Below are positions 7,704 through 15,531 of a stretch of DNA of 64,000 nt, in pieces. The DNA lies in NCBI RefSeq assembly GCF_000515415.1, contig NZ_KI911783.1, positions 7,799,831 to 7,863,830 on the forward strand, read 5' to 3'. Source of the stretch: Bradyrhizobium sp. WSM1417. Its GTDB lineage: Bacteria > Pseudomonadota > Alphaproteobacteria > Rhizobiales > Xanthobacteraceae. A program made the position numbers and the translations under genes. The notes under the pieces were generated by a model that saw only the letters and a list, made by a program, of their open reading frames with translations, searched no databases and had not been told where the DNA came from. The first letter of the stretch is position 1. Every line of letters begins with the position of its first letter.

Positions 7704-8870
7704 ATGGAGCGAAATGAGGCGGAGCTGCCGCTGTCCGGCGTGACAGTGGTCTCGCTCGAGCAGGCGATCGCGGCTCCTCTTGCCAGCCGGCATCTTGCGG
7801 ACTGGGGCGCGCGCGTCATCAAGATCGAGCGGCCGGGCGATGGTGATTTCTGCCGCGACTACGATCACGTGATGAACGGGATGTCGAGCCAGTTCGTCTG
7901 GACCAACCGGTCGAAGGAGAGCCTCGCCATCGACATCAAGAGTCCTGATGGCCAGGAGGTGCTCGAGGCCCTGCTGCCCCAGGCCGACGTCTTCATCCAG
8001 AACCTGGCGCCCGGCGCGGCGGAGCGGCTGGGCCTCGATGCCGCATCGCTGCTGCGAAAATTTCCCCGGATCATCGCCTGCGACGTGTCGGGCTATGGCG
8101 CGGGCGGACCCTACAGCGACAAGAAGGCCTACGACCTCCTGGTGCAGTGCGAGGCCGGCGTCCTCGCCATCAACGGCACCGAGGCGGAGCCCGCCAAGGT
8201 CGGGCTTTCGGTGGTCGATATCGCCACCGGCATGTACATCCTCAACGGCGTGCTGATGGCGCTGTATCGCCGCGAGCGCACCGGCAAGGGCACCGCCTTC
8301 CAGGCCTCGCTGTTCGATTCCATCACGGACTGGATGAGCTATCCCGCCTTCTACACGCAGAGTACCGGCCGGCCGCTGCCGCGAACCGGGGCCAGGCATG
8401 CAACGATAGCGCCGTATGGCCCTTTCCGCGTCGGCGACGGCAACACGATCTTCTTCGGCATCCAGAACGACCGGGAATGGCGCTCGCTGTGCGCGATCGT
8501 GCTTGGCGATGCGCCTTTTGCCGACCACCCCCGCTTCCGCACCAATCCGCTGCGCATGCAGAACAGGGACGATCTGCAGGTCCATATCGAGCAGCGTTTT
8601 GCAGCGATGAGCAGTGACGAGGTGCTGCGGCTGCTCGACGAGGCCTCGATCGCCAACGCGCATCTGAATTCGGTCGAGGCGTTTCTGGAGCACGAGCAGC
8701 TCCGCTCCCGCGACCGCGTGCAAACGGTAAGCACTCCGTGCGGTCCGGTGATGAGCTTCCTGCCGGCTCTCACCATTCCCGGCCTGTCGCCCAGGATGGA
8801 TCCCGTCCCCAGCGTCGGGCAGCACAACCCATCCATCCTCAGCGAGCTCGGTCTCGCAAAGGAGACATGA
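7704..8870 (+). CDS. CaiB/BaiF family (class III) CoA-transferase
   Basis: A 388-residue enzyme of the family that moves CoA between carboxylic acids through an enzyme-bound aspartyl anhydride. The domain starts at LSGVTVVSLEQ. The catalytic Asp is most likely D172 in SVVDIATGMY, and CDVSGYG plus the glycine-rich AGGPY are typical. The ATG at 7704 has GGAG upstream; an in-frame ATG at 7620 also has a ribosome site, but the extra residues are low in family similarity. Its stop overlaps the start of the lyase gene (ATGA), so they are coupled. Substrate is probably a dicarboxylic or short organic acid (inference from neighbours). Confidence 0.88.
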   Translation: MERNEAELPLSGVTVVSLEQAIAAPLASRHLADWGARVIKIERPGDGDFCRDYDHVMNGMSSQFVWTNRSKESLAIDIKSPDGQEVLEALLPQADVFIQNLAPGAAERLGLDAASLLRKFPRIIACDVSGYGAGGPYSDKKAYDLLVQCEAGVLAINGTEAEPAKVGLSVVDIATGMYILNGVLMALYRRERTGKGTAFQASLFDSITDWMSYPAFYTQSTGRPLPRTGARHATIAPYGPFRVGDGNTIFFGIQNDREWRSLCAIVLGDAPFADHPRFRTNPLRMQNRDDLQVHIEQRFAAMSSDEVLRLLDEASIANAHLNSVEAFLEHEQLRSRDRVQTVSTPCGPVMSFLPALTIPGLSPRMDPVPSVGQHNPSILSELGLAKET

Positions 8871-9796
8871 CGATGGCGCCCCAGCGGCCGACGCGGGTCT
8901 ATCTGGCCGTTCCCGCGCATCGCTCCCGTCTCGTCGCCAAGGCTGCTGCCTCGGCCGCAGACGCGGTGTTCATGGACCTCGAGGACGCGGTGCCGCCGTC
9001 CGAGAAGAGCGTGGCACTGGAAGAAGCCGCGCGGGCGCTGTCCTCGCTGGATTGGGGCAACAAGGTCGTCGCGGTCAGGCTCAACGCCGTCGACAGCCCC
9101 TTCATCGCGCAGGAAATCCGCAAGCTCGCCGCGCTGCCCCGGCTGGATTCGGTGATCGTGCCGAAGGCGGAGCGCGCAAGCGATATCGCCGCCATTGCCG
9201 ATCAGCTGCGCGCGGCCGCGCCGGATCGCCCCTCGCCTGTTGCGCTCGAGCTGCTGATCGAGACCGCGCTGGGTCTCGTCAATGTCGACGCGCTCGCCGC
9301 CGCGCACGACAGCGTCGCCGCCCTTCATCTCGGTGTCGGCGATTTCGCCGCGTCGATCGGCGCCCGCTCCTCGGAAATCGGCGCGTCGCCGGACGGCTAC
9401 AGGCACGTGGGCTCCGCCCAGAGCGGCTATGCCTCCGCCCCGCTCGACCTGTTCGCCTATCCGATGATGCGCCTGCTGGTGGCCGCGCGCGCGTTCGGCC
9501 TGCGCGCCATTGACGGTCCGTGCGGCGCGTTCCGCGATGCCAGACTGACCGAAAGCAGCGCGCTCAAGGCGGCTGCGATGGGTTTTGACGGCAAGCAGGT
9601 GATTCATCCCGACCAGATCGAGCCGACGCTGCGGGCGTTCGTCCCGTCCGACACTGAACTGGCGCACGCGCGGCGGGTGGTCGAGGCCATGGAGCAGGCC
9701 GAGGCGCAGGGCCAGGGCGCGGTGACGCTCGACGGCAAGATGATCGACTATGCCAATGTCCGCATGGCGCGCAGGATCATCGAGATGGGATCGTAG
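8867..9796 (+). CDS. HpcH/HpaI aldolase / citrate lyase beta (CitE-like) family protein
   Basis: A 309-residue TIM-barrel lyase of the CitE-like group, which splits or thiolyses acyl-CoAs such as malyl-CoA, citramalyl-CoA or citryl-CoA using Mg2+. Motifs: FMDLEDAVPPSEK near the N-terminus (metal and CoA site), VALELLIET with the catalytic Glu, and HLGVGDFAASIG. AAGGAG precedes the ATG, which overlaps the CoA-transferase stop by 4 bases. With a CoA-transferase before and a carrier after it, the operon plausibly imports an organic acid, activates it and cleaves it. The exact substrate is not readable. Confidence 0.88.
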   Translation: MTMAPQRPTRVYLAVPAHRSRLVAKAAASAADAVFMDLEDAVPPSEKSVALEEAARALSSLDWGNKVVAVRLNAVDSPFIAQEIRKLAALPRLDSVIVPKAERASDIAAIADQLRAAAPDRPSPVALELLIETALGLVNVDALAAAHDSVAALHLGVGDFAASIGARSSEIGASPDGYRHVGSAQSGYASAPLDLFAYPMMRLLVAARAFGLRAIDGPCGAFRDARLTESSALKAAAMGFDGKQVIHPDQIEPTLRAFVPSDTELAHARRVVEAMEQAEAQGQGAVTLDGKMIDYANVRMARRIIEMGS

Positions 9797-9802
9797 CGGC
9801 GC

Positions 9803-10741
9803 ATGTCTACAGTGCTGATCGTCGCGCCGGTGTTTGCGCTGATCGCGGCCGGCTATGCCGCGGTGCTGTTTCGCTTCGTCTCCGAGACCGCGCACAAGGG
9901 CATCTCCGAATTCGCCTTCAGCATCGCGATTCCCGCGCTGCTGTTCCGCACCATCGTCGTCTCGGAATTTTCCGGCGTCAGCCCGTGGCGGATGTGGGGC
10001 GCCTATTACGGCGCGCTCGCGCTGACCTGGGTTGCGGCGCTGACGCTCTCGGCGCTGCTGCGGCAACAGCGCGAGGACCGCGAGGACGGCGTCGTGTTCG
10101 CGATCGGCTCGGTCTACGGCAACATCGTGATGCTCGGCATTCCCCTGACGCTCTCGGCGCTGGGCAACGAGGCCGCAGGCCCGATGGCGCTGATCCTGTC
10201 GGTGAACACGCCGCTGCTCTGGCTCTGCGGCACGCTGCAGATGGAGCTGGTCGACCGCAAGCAGACGGCCTCGGCCGCGTCGCTGATCGTGCCGGTGCTG
10301 CTGGATCTTTCCCGCAACCCGATCATGCTGGCGATCGGCTTCGGCCTCGTCTGGCGCCTCACCGGCCTCGCCCTGCATCCCGTCGTCGACCGGACCGTCG
10401 AGCTGTTGGCGCAGGCGGGATCGCCGGCGGCGCTGATCGCGCTCGGCATCAATCTCTTTCGCTTCGAGGTCAAGGGCGAGAAGCTCGGCATCCTCGCCAT
10501 GAGCGCGCTCAAGCTGCTGGCAATGCCGGCGGCCGCTTTCGTGCTGGCAAAGCTGCTCGACCTGCCGCCGCTCGCGGCCGGCGTGGTCGTGCTGTTCGCG
10601 GCGATGCCGACCGGCGCCAATGCGTATATCTTCGCGGTTCAGTACCAGCGGCTGGTGAACCCGGTGTCGGGCGCGGTGGCGCTGGGCACGCTGCTGGCGG
10701 CGGTGACGTTGCCGGTGGTGGTGTGGATGGTGGCGAGGTGA
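9803..10741 (+). CDS. AEC (auxin efflux carrier) family transporter
   Basis: A 312-residue integral membrane protein with about ten hydrophobic segments, a pseudo-repeat layout and the family's final-helix motif AAMPTGANAYIFAVQY. Bacterial AEC members include malonate and malate carriers such as MdcF. The start is 6 bases after the CitE-like stop, so it is the third gene of the operon. Context favours uptake of the organic acid that the two upstream enzymes handle. Confidence 0.88.
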   Translation: MSTVLIVAPVFALIAAGYAAVLFRFVSETAHKGISEFAFSIAIPALLFRTIVVSEFSGVSPWRMWGAYYGALALTWVAALTLSALLRQQREDREDGVVFAIGSVYGNIVMLGIPLTLSALGNEAAGPMALILSVNTPLLWLCGTLQMELVDRKQTASAASLIVPVLLDLSRNPIMLAIGFGLVWRLTGLALHPVVDRTVELLAQAGSPAALIALGINLFRFEVKGEKLGILAMSALKLLAMPAAAFVLAKLLDLPPLAAGVVVLFAAMPTGANAYIFAVQYQRLVNPVSGAVALGTLLAAVTLPVVVWMVAR

Positions 10742-10788
10742 GGTGTCAGAGACTAGCGAGCGCGCCGCACCACCTCCCAAATATCAAA

Positions 10789-10863
10789 TCAGCGCAGGCC
10801 CAGGAACGAGAGCACCACACCAACTACGACGACGAGTCCGACCAGATAGATAAGTCCGTTCAT
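10789..10863 (-). CDS. 24-residue membrane microprotein
   Basis: A frame of 24 codons plus TGA starts at an ATG (10863) with AGGAG seven bases upstream. The peptide is MNGLIYLVGLVVVVG followed by VVLSFLGLR: one short transmembrane helix with a basic end. Similar tiny proteins of this pattern occur widely in rhizobia (recalled, not searched). It is shorter than common ORF cut-offs and is easily missed. Function unknown. It lies alone between the AEC gene and tenA. Confidence 0.65.
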   Translation of the reverse strand: MNGLIYLVGLVVVVGVVLSFLGLR

Positions 10864-11030
10864 GTCTCAGCTCCTCAGCGTTGTCAGTCCTGCCGCAACA
10901 CAAACACCCAAGGTCGTGAAAAGGTTCGGCGTTGCCCGACGCCGATTTCTCCTGAAATGGGGGAACGAAAGCGACCGATCCTGCCTCGTGGCGTGCTGAG
11001 CCCTCGCCCCCACCCTGACTGCCGAAAGGG

Positions 11031-11705
11031 CTATTGAACACGCTGGCCCTCGCGCCAGGCCATCTCCCAGAAGTCCGCCTCGAGCCGAGTGGCTTCCTTG
11101 AAGATCGCGATCAGCTCCGCCTCGCGCGCCGGCGTGGCGTAGAGATCGGCGAGATGCTCCATGTGCGCCCGCGCTTTGGCAGCGACCTCCTGGTACGGCG
11201 CGCCGGCGTATTCCGCGATCCAGACGCGGTAGGCGTTCGTCGCGGCGGCCGCGAGGGGGAGCGAGGTGAGCCGCGTCGCGATCTCCGCGTACCCGATCAC
11301 GCAGGGGGCAAGCGCCACCTTGAGCGCCAGCAGATCGCCGCGCATTCCCGCGTCGAGCACGTAGCGTGTATAGGCCAGCATCTCGGCCGCCGGAGGGGCC
11401 TGTTCAAGATCGGTCGGCGATAGACCCCATTCGGCACAAAGCTTCACATGCAGGTTCATCTCGACATCGAGGATGGCCGAAAGGCCGGCCGCTGCTTCAC
11501 GCATGTCGGCAAGTCTTGGCGACTTGTAGACCGCCAGCGCGTAGGCGCGAGCAAACTCGATGAGGAACAAATAGTCCTGAACGAGGTAGTGACGAAACGC
11601 CGCTTCGGGAAGCGAGCCGTCCGCCAATCCGTTCGTGAAGGGATGCTCGGTGTAGGCCCGCCACTCGGCGGATGCTGCTGTCTTGAGACGCTCGAAGAAA
11701 CTCAC
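11031..11705 (-). CDS. tenA: TenA family aminopyrimidine hydrolase (thiaminase II-like)
   Basis: A 224-residue all-helical protein of the TenA group, which hydrolyses aminomethylpyrimidine breakdown products so that they re-enter thiamin synthesis. Key residues fall at the family positions: Asp44 in QDYLFL, the nucleophile Cys135 in LAPCVIGY, and a C-terminal LEADFWEMAW with the acid Glu. It uses a GTG start with a weak AGG upstream. No TPP-riboswitch-like sequence was seen upstream, and no other thi genes are adjacent. Confidence 0.9.
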   Translation of the reverse strand: MSFFERLKTAASAEWRAYTEHPFTNGLADGSLPEAAFRHYLVQDYLFLIEFARAYALAVYKSPRLADMREAAAGLSAILDVEMNLHVKLCAEWGLSPTDLEQAPPAAEMLAYTRYVLDAGMRGDLLALKVALAPCVIGYAEIATRLTSLPLAAAATNAYRVWIAEYAGAPYQEVAAKARAHMEHLADLYATPAREAELIAIFKEATRLEADFWEMAWREGQRVQ

Positions 11706-11846
11706 GATGTTTTTTGCCTGGCCTGTTTGTTGAACGCCTTTGGTTCGCTACCGATAGCGCATTGCGGACCGAGGAGCTACGGTGACCGCGGACAGAATTG
11801 GTTTTGAGCAGCGTTGCGGTAGGGGACTTTCTGCGACGGGGATTTT

Positions 11847-12733
11847 GTGCACTGTCACCGCAATTAGAAACACAGTCATTCTGCCAAGTCAGCCAGCCAT
11901 CGTTGGAGCCCGTGACCGTTGATGAGTTCGAGCCGATAAGGCAGCACTTGCTTCATTCCTGGAGCTTCCTCTATGCGAGGAGCGAAATCCGACGTAGTCG
12001 CGATGATGCCTTTGCTGACGTTGGCTTCGGTACTTAAGACGCCAAGCATCTCGTGAACGTGTGCGCGGTCGACTAAGCGGTTAGGCGCGTAAGCCTTCAT
12101 CGACCCTAGAATTCGCAGACACCCGACACCTGGCTTCACGGCAATTACATCGCGTCCGTGATCGCCTGATCTAGGGGTAAGAGTAACCTCATAGCCTTCG
12201 GCACTCATCGCACCCGCAAGCATCTCTTCCCACTGCCGGTCACTGAGCTGAAATGCCAGCCCCCAGTCCTCTCCTAAACGTTGGGCTATCTCGACCCAAA
12301 CTGACGCATAGGACTTAATGAGCAGGCCTTCGGAAGTTTGCTGGTCTGGAACGATCAAGCCGTTCAGCGTAATCGAAGCAACATTTGTGGCGTTGCTCAG
12401 CAAAGTAATCGCCTTCTTTCGGGGACTGCTCGCTCCGAGCCTCCCGAAACCCGCGCCCATTCGCCCGAAACCGCCGATCATTTCTTTCCCAATTCAATTC
12501 CAAGAACAGTGTGACACTGCACCAATTTATGTTGCCGGAGGGCAACGACGGAGGCACGCGCAACAGATCGAAGACGGAATATTGTGCACTGTCACCCTGA
12601 CTCTATTATCGACACTACGCGGCGGGCGACGTTTCATCCCCCTAACCACAAGAGGTCATATGGAGCGGCGCGCCTCTCAGAATTGTGGTGGCGACGTCCT
12701 ATGTCACCTCATGAAGTTTCGTGCACTGTCCCG
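11847..12733. repeat. Three direct copies of a GTGCACTGTCMC motif
   Basis: GTGCACTGTCACC occurs at 11847-11859 and 12584-12596, and GTGCACTGTCCCG at 12721-12733. An inverted near-copy (one mismatch) lies at 12511-12522. Copies 1 and 2 flank the Mrr-like gene; copies 2 and 3 bound a 137-bp noncoding unit. The motif resembles ends of insertion sequences common in Bradyrhizobium (recalled, unverified). No transposase frame is present. Confidence 0.5.
11876..12481 (-). CDS. Mrr-like restriction endonuclease-fold protein
   Basis: A 201-residue protein whose C-terminal half resembles the Mrr/PD-(D/E)xK nuclease fold: WEEMLAGAMSAEGYEV, then SGDHGRDVIAV with Asp111, a beta strand CLRILGSMK, then GIIATTSDF. 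In active Mrr-type enzymes the strand usually ends in Q-x-K or E-x-K; here it is S-M-K (127-129), so activity is uncertain. The N-terminal ~60 residues are unassigned. Base use is AT-richer than the flanking core genes, and it sits among short repeats near tRNA-His, which fits acquired DNA. The role may be defence or a domesticated remnant. Confidence 0.6.
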   Translation of the reverse strand: MIGGFGRMGAGFGRLGASSPRKKAITLLSNATNVASITLNGLIVPDQQTSEGLLIKSYASVWVEIAQRLGEDWGLAFQLSDRQWEEMLAGAMSAEGYEVTLTPRSGDHGRDVIAVKPGVGCLRILGSMKAYAPNRLVDRAHVHEMLGVLSTEANVSKGIIATTSDFAPRIEEAPGMKQVLPYRLELINGHGLQRWLADLAE

Positions 12734-12744
12734 GCAATATGCTC

Positions 12745-13770
12745 TCAACGCGCGCCGATGTCTGGGATTACATTGCGGTCCGGCTCTTCAAAACTTGCCA
12801 ATATCCGGCCAGGAATGCGCTTTATATCAAGATTTTTGATTAAGAATGCACGGCTCCCGAATTTTCCTAACCAATCGGACCGCGCCTGCTTCCAGTCCGA
12901 AAAAGCACAGAAGTCCTTCACTGGAATATTGCACGGCTTGGGAGGTGGATCTTTCTGAGAGAAGCCAAGAGGATGCCAATCCGGATAGAGCCCGCCCACG
13001 AAGTCTCGAGAAAGTGCTTTTCCGCAAAAGAAATCGTGAGCAAGTTGGCAGTAGCGCGGATAGTGGTTCTTGAATTCGTCCACCCTGTAGGTCCGTATCC
13101 CGAAGTCCTTTAGGTCCTCAAGCTCCTCAGAGCTCAACGCCGCATTCGCAAAGAACTTCTCCTTCGCCTCTAACGTGCTGTTGGCTTCGACATCATTGAT
13201 AACTTGCAACAGGCCTCTTGCGTTTGCCGGATAGAGGCGTGTCCGCAACGGAAAAATGATGGCCGATACGTGCTGCCCGGGTTGATAGCTGCTGCCAATT
13301 TTCTCAAGAGCAGACTTTACTGAGAGCCCCACCAACTCGTTGTAGTTTGCCACAAAAGAATAGACCTGCTTCGGCGGCCCGAGACGTTCTAATTGATCGA
13401 TGCCGAGTTCAGGCCTTTCGATTGGATCGAATGCGATCAAACGTATAACGTAATTTACGCGATTGTTGTTGATCAGGTCATCGAAGGCTTGGTCAACCTT
13501 CTTCGTTTGAATAGGATTCTGCGAAACGTAAAATAAAGCCAATGCTGGACCGGCGGCCGAAAACAACAGCCCTCCAACCAAGCAAACAAAGAGCGCAACC
13601 TTAACAAAGGTGGATAGCTCTTCCGGCTTGGATTTGACGGCTATGTAAGCCATCACACCAGTGAGCAAGAGCAGGACCAAGCCCACCGCTGAAAGTATGG
13701 CGGTAGAAGAAGAGCCTAGGACAAGGCTCAAAACATCGCGTACCGCTTCAAAAAAAGCACTGAGGTCCAT
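12745..13770 (-). CDS. Unknown protein with two N-terminal transmembrane helices
   Basis: A 341-residue protein with hydrophobic segments at ~24-46 (LSAVGLVLLLLTGVMAYIAV) and ~57-82, then a soluble domain of ~255 residues without a motif I recognise. The large part has several cysteines near the C-terminus (YCQLAHDFFCG, KPCNIPVKDFC). If the helices form a hairpin, the domain is cytoplasmic. Base composition is AT-richer than the neighbourhood. It lies between the Mrr-like gene and tRNA-His. No function is assigned. Confidence 0.6.
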   Translation of the reverse strand: MDLSAFFEAVRDVLSLVLGSSSTAILSAVGLVLLLLTGVMAYIAVKSKPEELSTFVKVALFVCLVGGLLFSAAGPALALFYVSQNPIQTKKVDQAFDDLINNNRVNYVIRLIAFDPIERPELGIDQLERLGPPKQVYSFVANYNELVGLSVKSALEKIGSSYQPGQHVSAIIFPLRTRLYPANARGLLQVINDVEANSTLEAKEKFFANAALSSEELEDLKDFGIRTYRVDEFKNHYPRYCQLAHDFFCGKALSRDFVGGLYPDWHPLGFSQKDPPPKPCNIPVKDFCAFSDWKQARSDWLGKFGSRAFLIKNLDIKRIPGRILASFEEPDRNVIPDIGAR

Positions 13771-14023
13771 TGGGATGCCCTCAAATGTACAAAAGAAATA
13801 TCCTCTATGTTGGATTGAAATTCATGTTCGCGCAACCCATCTCGAAGTGAATTTCAGGTGAGAAGTCTTGCCGTCGAGCACGGCAAAGTTGGCAGTATGA
13901 TCACTCAGCGGCCCCTGACGATCTGCAGGGCGACCAAGTGATTCCATTTGTTGCGCTGTTGTTTTCGGACAGCGCAAATCTGGTAGGCTTATTTAGATCC
14001 AAGTATGAGCAGTCCAATACCGC

Positions 14024-14100
14024 TGGTACAGTTGGGTGGGCTCGAACCACCGACCTCCTGTTCCACAGACAGGCGCTCTAACCAACTGAGCTACAACTGC
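14024..14100 (-). tRNA. tRNA-His (GTG)
   Basis: A complete 77-base cloverleaf on the minus strand: acceptor GCAGTTG pairing with CAACTGT, a normal D arm, an anticodon loop CTGTGGA giving anticodon GUG, a T arm with GGTTCGAGCC, and encoded CCA. The first pair is G1-U72 and the discriminator is A73. There is no sign of the extra G at -1. This matches the unusual alphaproteobacterial tRNA-His class (established knowledge). Its 3' end faces the AT-rich accessory patch. Confidence 0.96.
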
Positions 14101-14167
14101 ATCCTTGCGAGCCGCCCGAGGGGCGCCCTTGATAGGGCCGGTCACCGAGGGGGGCTGGACGGGGCGG

Positions 14168-14196
14168 AAACTAGGTGCAACGGGCGTTTTTGGCAA
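14168..14196 (-). promoter_or_regulatory. Candidate promoter of tRNA-His
   Basis: On the minus strand TTGCCA (14191-14196) and TAGTTT (14168-14173) are 17 bases apart and about 70 bases upstream of the mature tRNA. The match to sigma-70 consensus is partial. Confidence 0.4.
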
Positions 14197-14320
14197 GGCC
14201 GCAAACGGACGAAAAACCGGGGTAAATCACCCTCAGCGCAATGAAATCAGGCTTGATGGCGACCGCAGCGAGGTTGCGCTCCCCTCGCCCGCTTGGTCGC
14301 GACACTCTCGTTGAGGAAAG

Positions 14321-14355
14321 AGCCCTCTCCCGGCCTCTCCCGCAAGCGGGAGAGG
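14321..14355. repeat. Palindromic intergenic repeat (single unit)
   Basis: CCTCTCCCG-CAAG-CGGGAGAGG, preceded by CCCTCTCCCG, is a member of the intergenic palindrome family, between tRNA-His and the phasin terminator. Confidence 0.75.
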
Positions 14356-14360
14356 TGAAG

Positions 14361-14388
14361 AAAAAACCCGGGCTCTAGGCCCGGGTTT
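14361..14388 (-). terminator. Rho-independent terminator of the phasin gene
   Basis: AAACCCGGGC pairs with GCCCGGGTTT over a 5-base loop. On the minus strand it ends in a T run and lies 25 bases after the phasin stop. Confidence 0.88.
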
Positions 14389-14412
14389 CTTAATTGAGAC
14401 GGCCGGGCCGGA

Positions 14413-14844
14413 TCAGGCGGCGGGGTAGAGCTTCGCGGCGGAGGCCTTGATCGGCTCGACGGTCGCGGTGGCGACGCGCTGGGTCAGCTCGGCGAGCTCC
14501 CTGGCCTGGGTCTGGAAGGTCTCGAGCTGCGCCCTGGAATGGTTGGTCCACAGCGCGAACGCATCCTGCGGCGCCTTCACGCTGAACAGCTCCTGGGTGA
14601 AGTCGAGATGGGCCTTGGTGTTGGCCTTCGCGAACTCCATCAGCTTGGCGGTGTATTCGCTCACGCCCTTGTGGGCGGACGAGAACACGGCCTCGACGGT
14701 GCCGTTGTGGGTCTCGGCGGCGTCCTTGAACTTGGCGTAGTTCTCGCGGGCCTGCGACACGCCCTTTTCGGCGAACGCACGCATCTGCTCGGGGACCTCG
14801 AACGGAATGATCGAGGCAGAAAACGGATCAGTCGCACCTGTCAT
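14413..14844 (-). CDS. Phasin (PHB granule-associated protein)
   Basis: A 143-residue phasin, mostly amphipathic helix, that coats polyhydroxybutyrate granules and limits their surface. The phasin_2 pattern is clear: VPEQMRAFAEKGVSQARENY, FKDAAETHNGTVE, then LFSVKAPQDAFALWTNHSR. Length is normal. A good terminator follows. The upstream region has TTGTGCAA and TTGCGCAA dyads that could be sites for the PHB regulator PhaR. Confidence 0.92.
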   Translation of the reverse strand: MTGATDPFSASIIPFEVPEQMRAFAEKGVSQARENYAKFKDAAETHNGTVEAVFSSAHKGVSEYTAKLMEFAKANTKAHLDFTQELFSVKAPQDAFALWTNHSRAQLETFQTQARELAELTQRVATATVEPIKASAAKLYPAA

Positions 14845-14988
14845 GGGTATCCCTCACACTAATGAAAAAACGGAGTGAGCCTTCAGGCGCGCCCGCCGGC
14901 CAATCGGGTGACGGGTGCGAAGACTGGAAACACAAAACGAATGATGGCTCGCCCAGCGCGGCGACCATGCCTGCCTAAAATGTCAACA

Positions 14989-15025
14989 TTGTGCAACGCA
15001 ACGGGTTTTGGGGTGCATTGCGCAA
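14989..15025. promoter_or_regulatory. TTGNGCAA dyads upstream of phasin (candidate PhaR sites)
   Basis: TTGTGCAA (14989-14996), with an adjoining CGCAACG, and a perfect TTGCGCAA palindrome (15018-15025) lie 145-180 bases upstream of the phasin start. PhaR-type repressors bind TGC/GCA-rich dyads at phasin promoters (family knowledge). Assignment here is inference. Confidence 0.4.
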
Positions 15026-15105
15026 ATTTAATCGCGGGGAGGATGAGGTTCCCGGGCTGGGGAACCGGTGGTTGAGGGTTTGGGTGCGACCCAGAAGGCG
15101 GTCCG

Positions 15106-15280
15106 CTCCCTCTCCCGCTTGCGGGAGAGGGTTGGGGAGAGGGTGTCTCCGCAATGGGGCAGCCCCAACGCGGAGAGAGCCCTCACCCGCGCCTTCGGCA
15201 ATAGCCGAGGCTTCGCCTCGGCGTTCCCTAAGAGACGGCCGCCGTAGGCGGCCTGTGCTCTCCCGCAAGCGGGCGAGGTT
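15106..15280. repeat. Composite palindromic repeat element
   Basis: Two outer palindromes (CTCCCTCTCCCG-CTTG-CGGGAGAGGG and CTCTCCCG-CAAG-CGGGCGAG) enclose an inner TCTCCGC...GCGGAGA pair and two short hairpins (GCCGAGGCTTCGCCTCGGC and GGCCGCCGTAGGCGGCC). It has the same architecture as the elements at 28111, 37547, 45132, 56618 and 57852. It lies in the 687-base gap between phasin and the histidine kinase. Confidence 0.75.
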
Positions 15281-15531
15281 AGACCGAGCCCGGAGCACCC
15301 ACCGGTTCAAGCCAGATTATCCAGCTCACTTTTTCCCCTACGCGCGAATCCTGCGGATGCAGCGCCGCGGCGGCTTGCGGGGTCGGGGACATTAAGGTTA
15401 TCGCGGCTTTAGGCCTTGGCACATAGGCTGGGGCCGTGGACCTGCCCGCGGCCGCGGGCGATACTAACCCTTTCTTAAGGCTGTCATTCCAGGCAGCCCG
15501 ATGCGCACAAGCGGGACGCGAAGCCGGTCGG

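Noticed and set aside
8351..10780. An 809-codon minus-strand frame opposite the CoA-transferase operon
   Set aside because: Its sequence is rich in Arg, Gln and His in a typical antisense-shadow pattern of high-G+C coding DNA, and the plus strand carries three clear enzymes.
11706..11875. TPP riboswitch before tenA
   Set aside because: No thi-box-like sequence or paired stems of that type could be found in the leader.
13771..14023. Attachment-site duplication for an element integrated at tRNA-His
   Set aside because: I looked for a second copy of the tRNA 3' end between 11.7 and 14.0 kb and saw none, and no integrase is present.
15106..15280. CRISPR array
   Set aside because: The palindromes are not regularly spaced repeats with unique spacers, and no cas gene is near.
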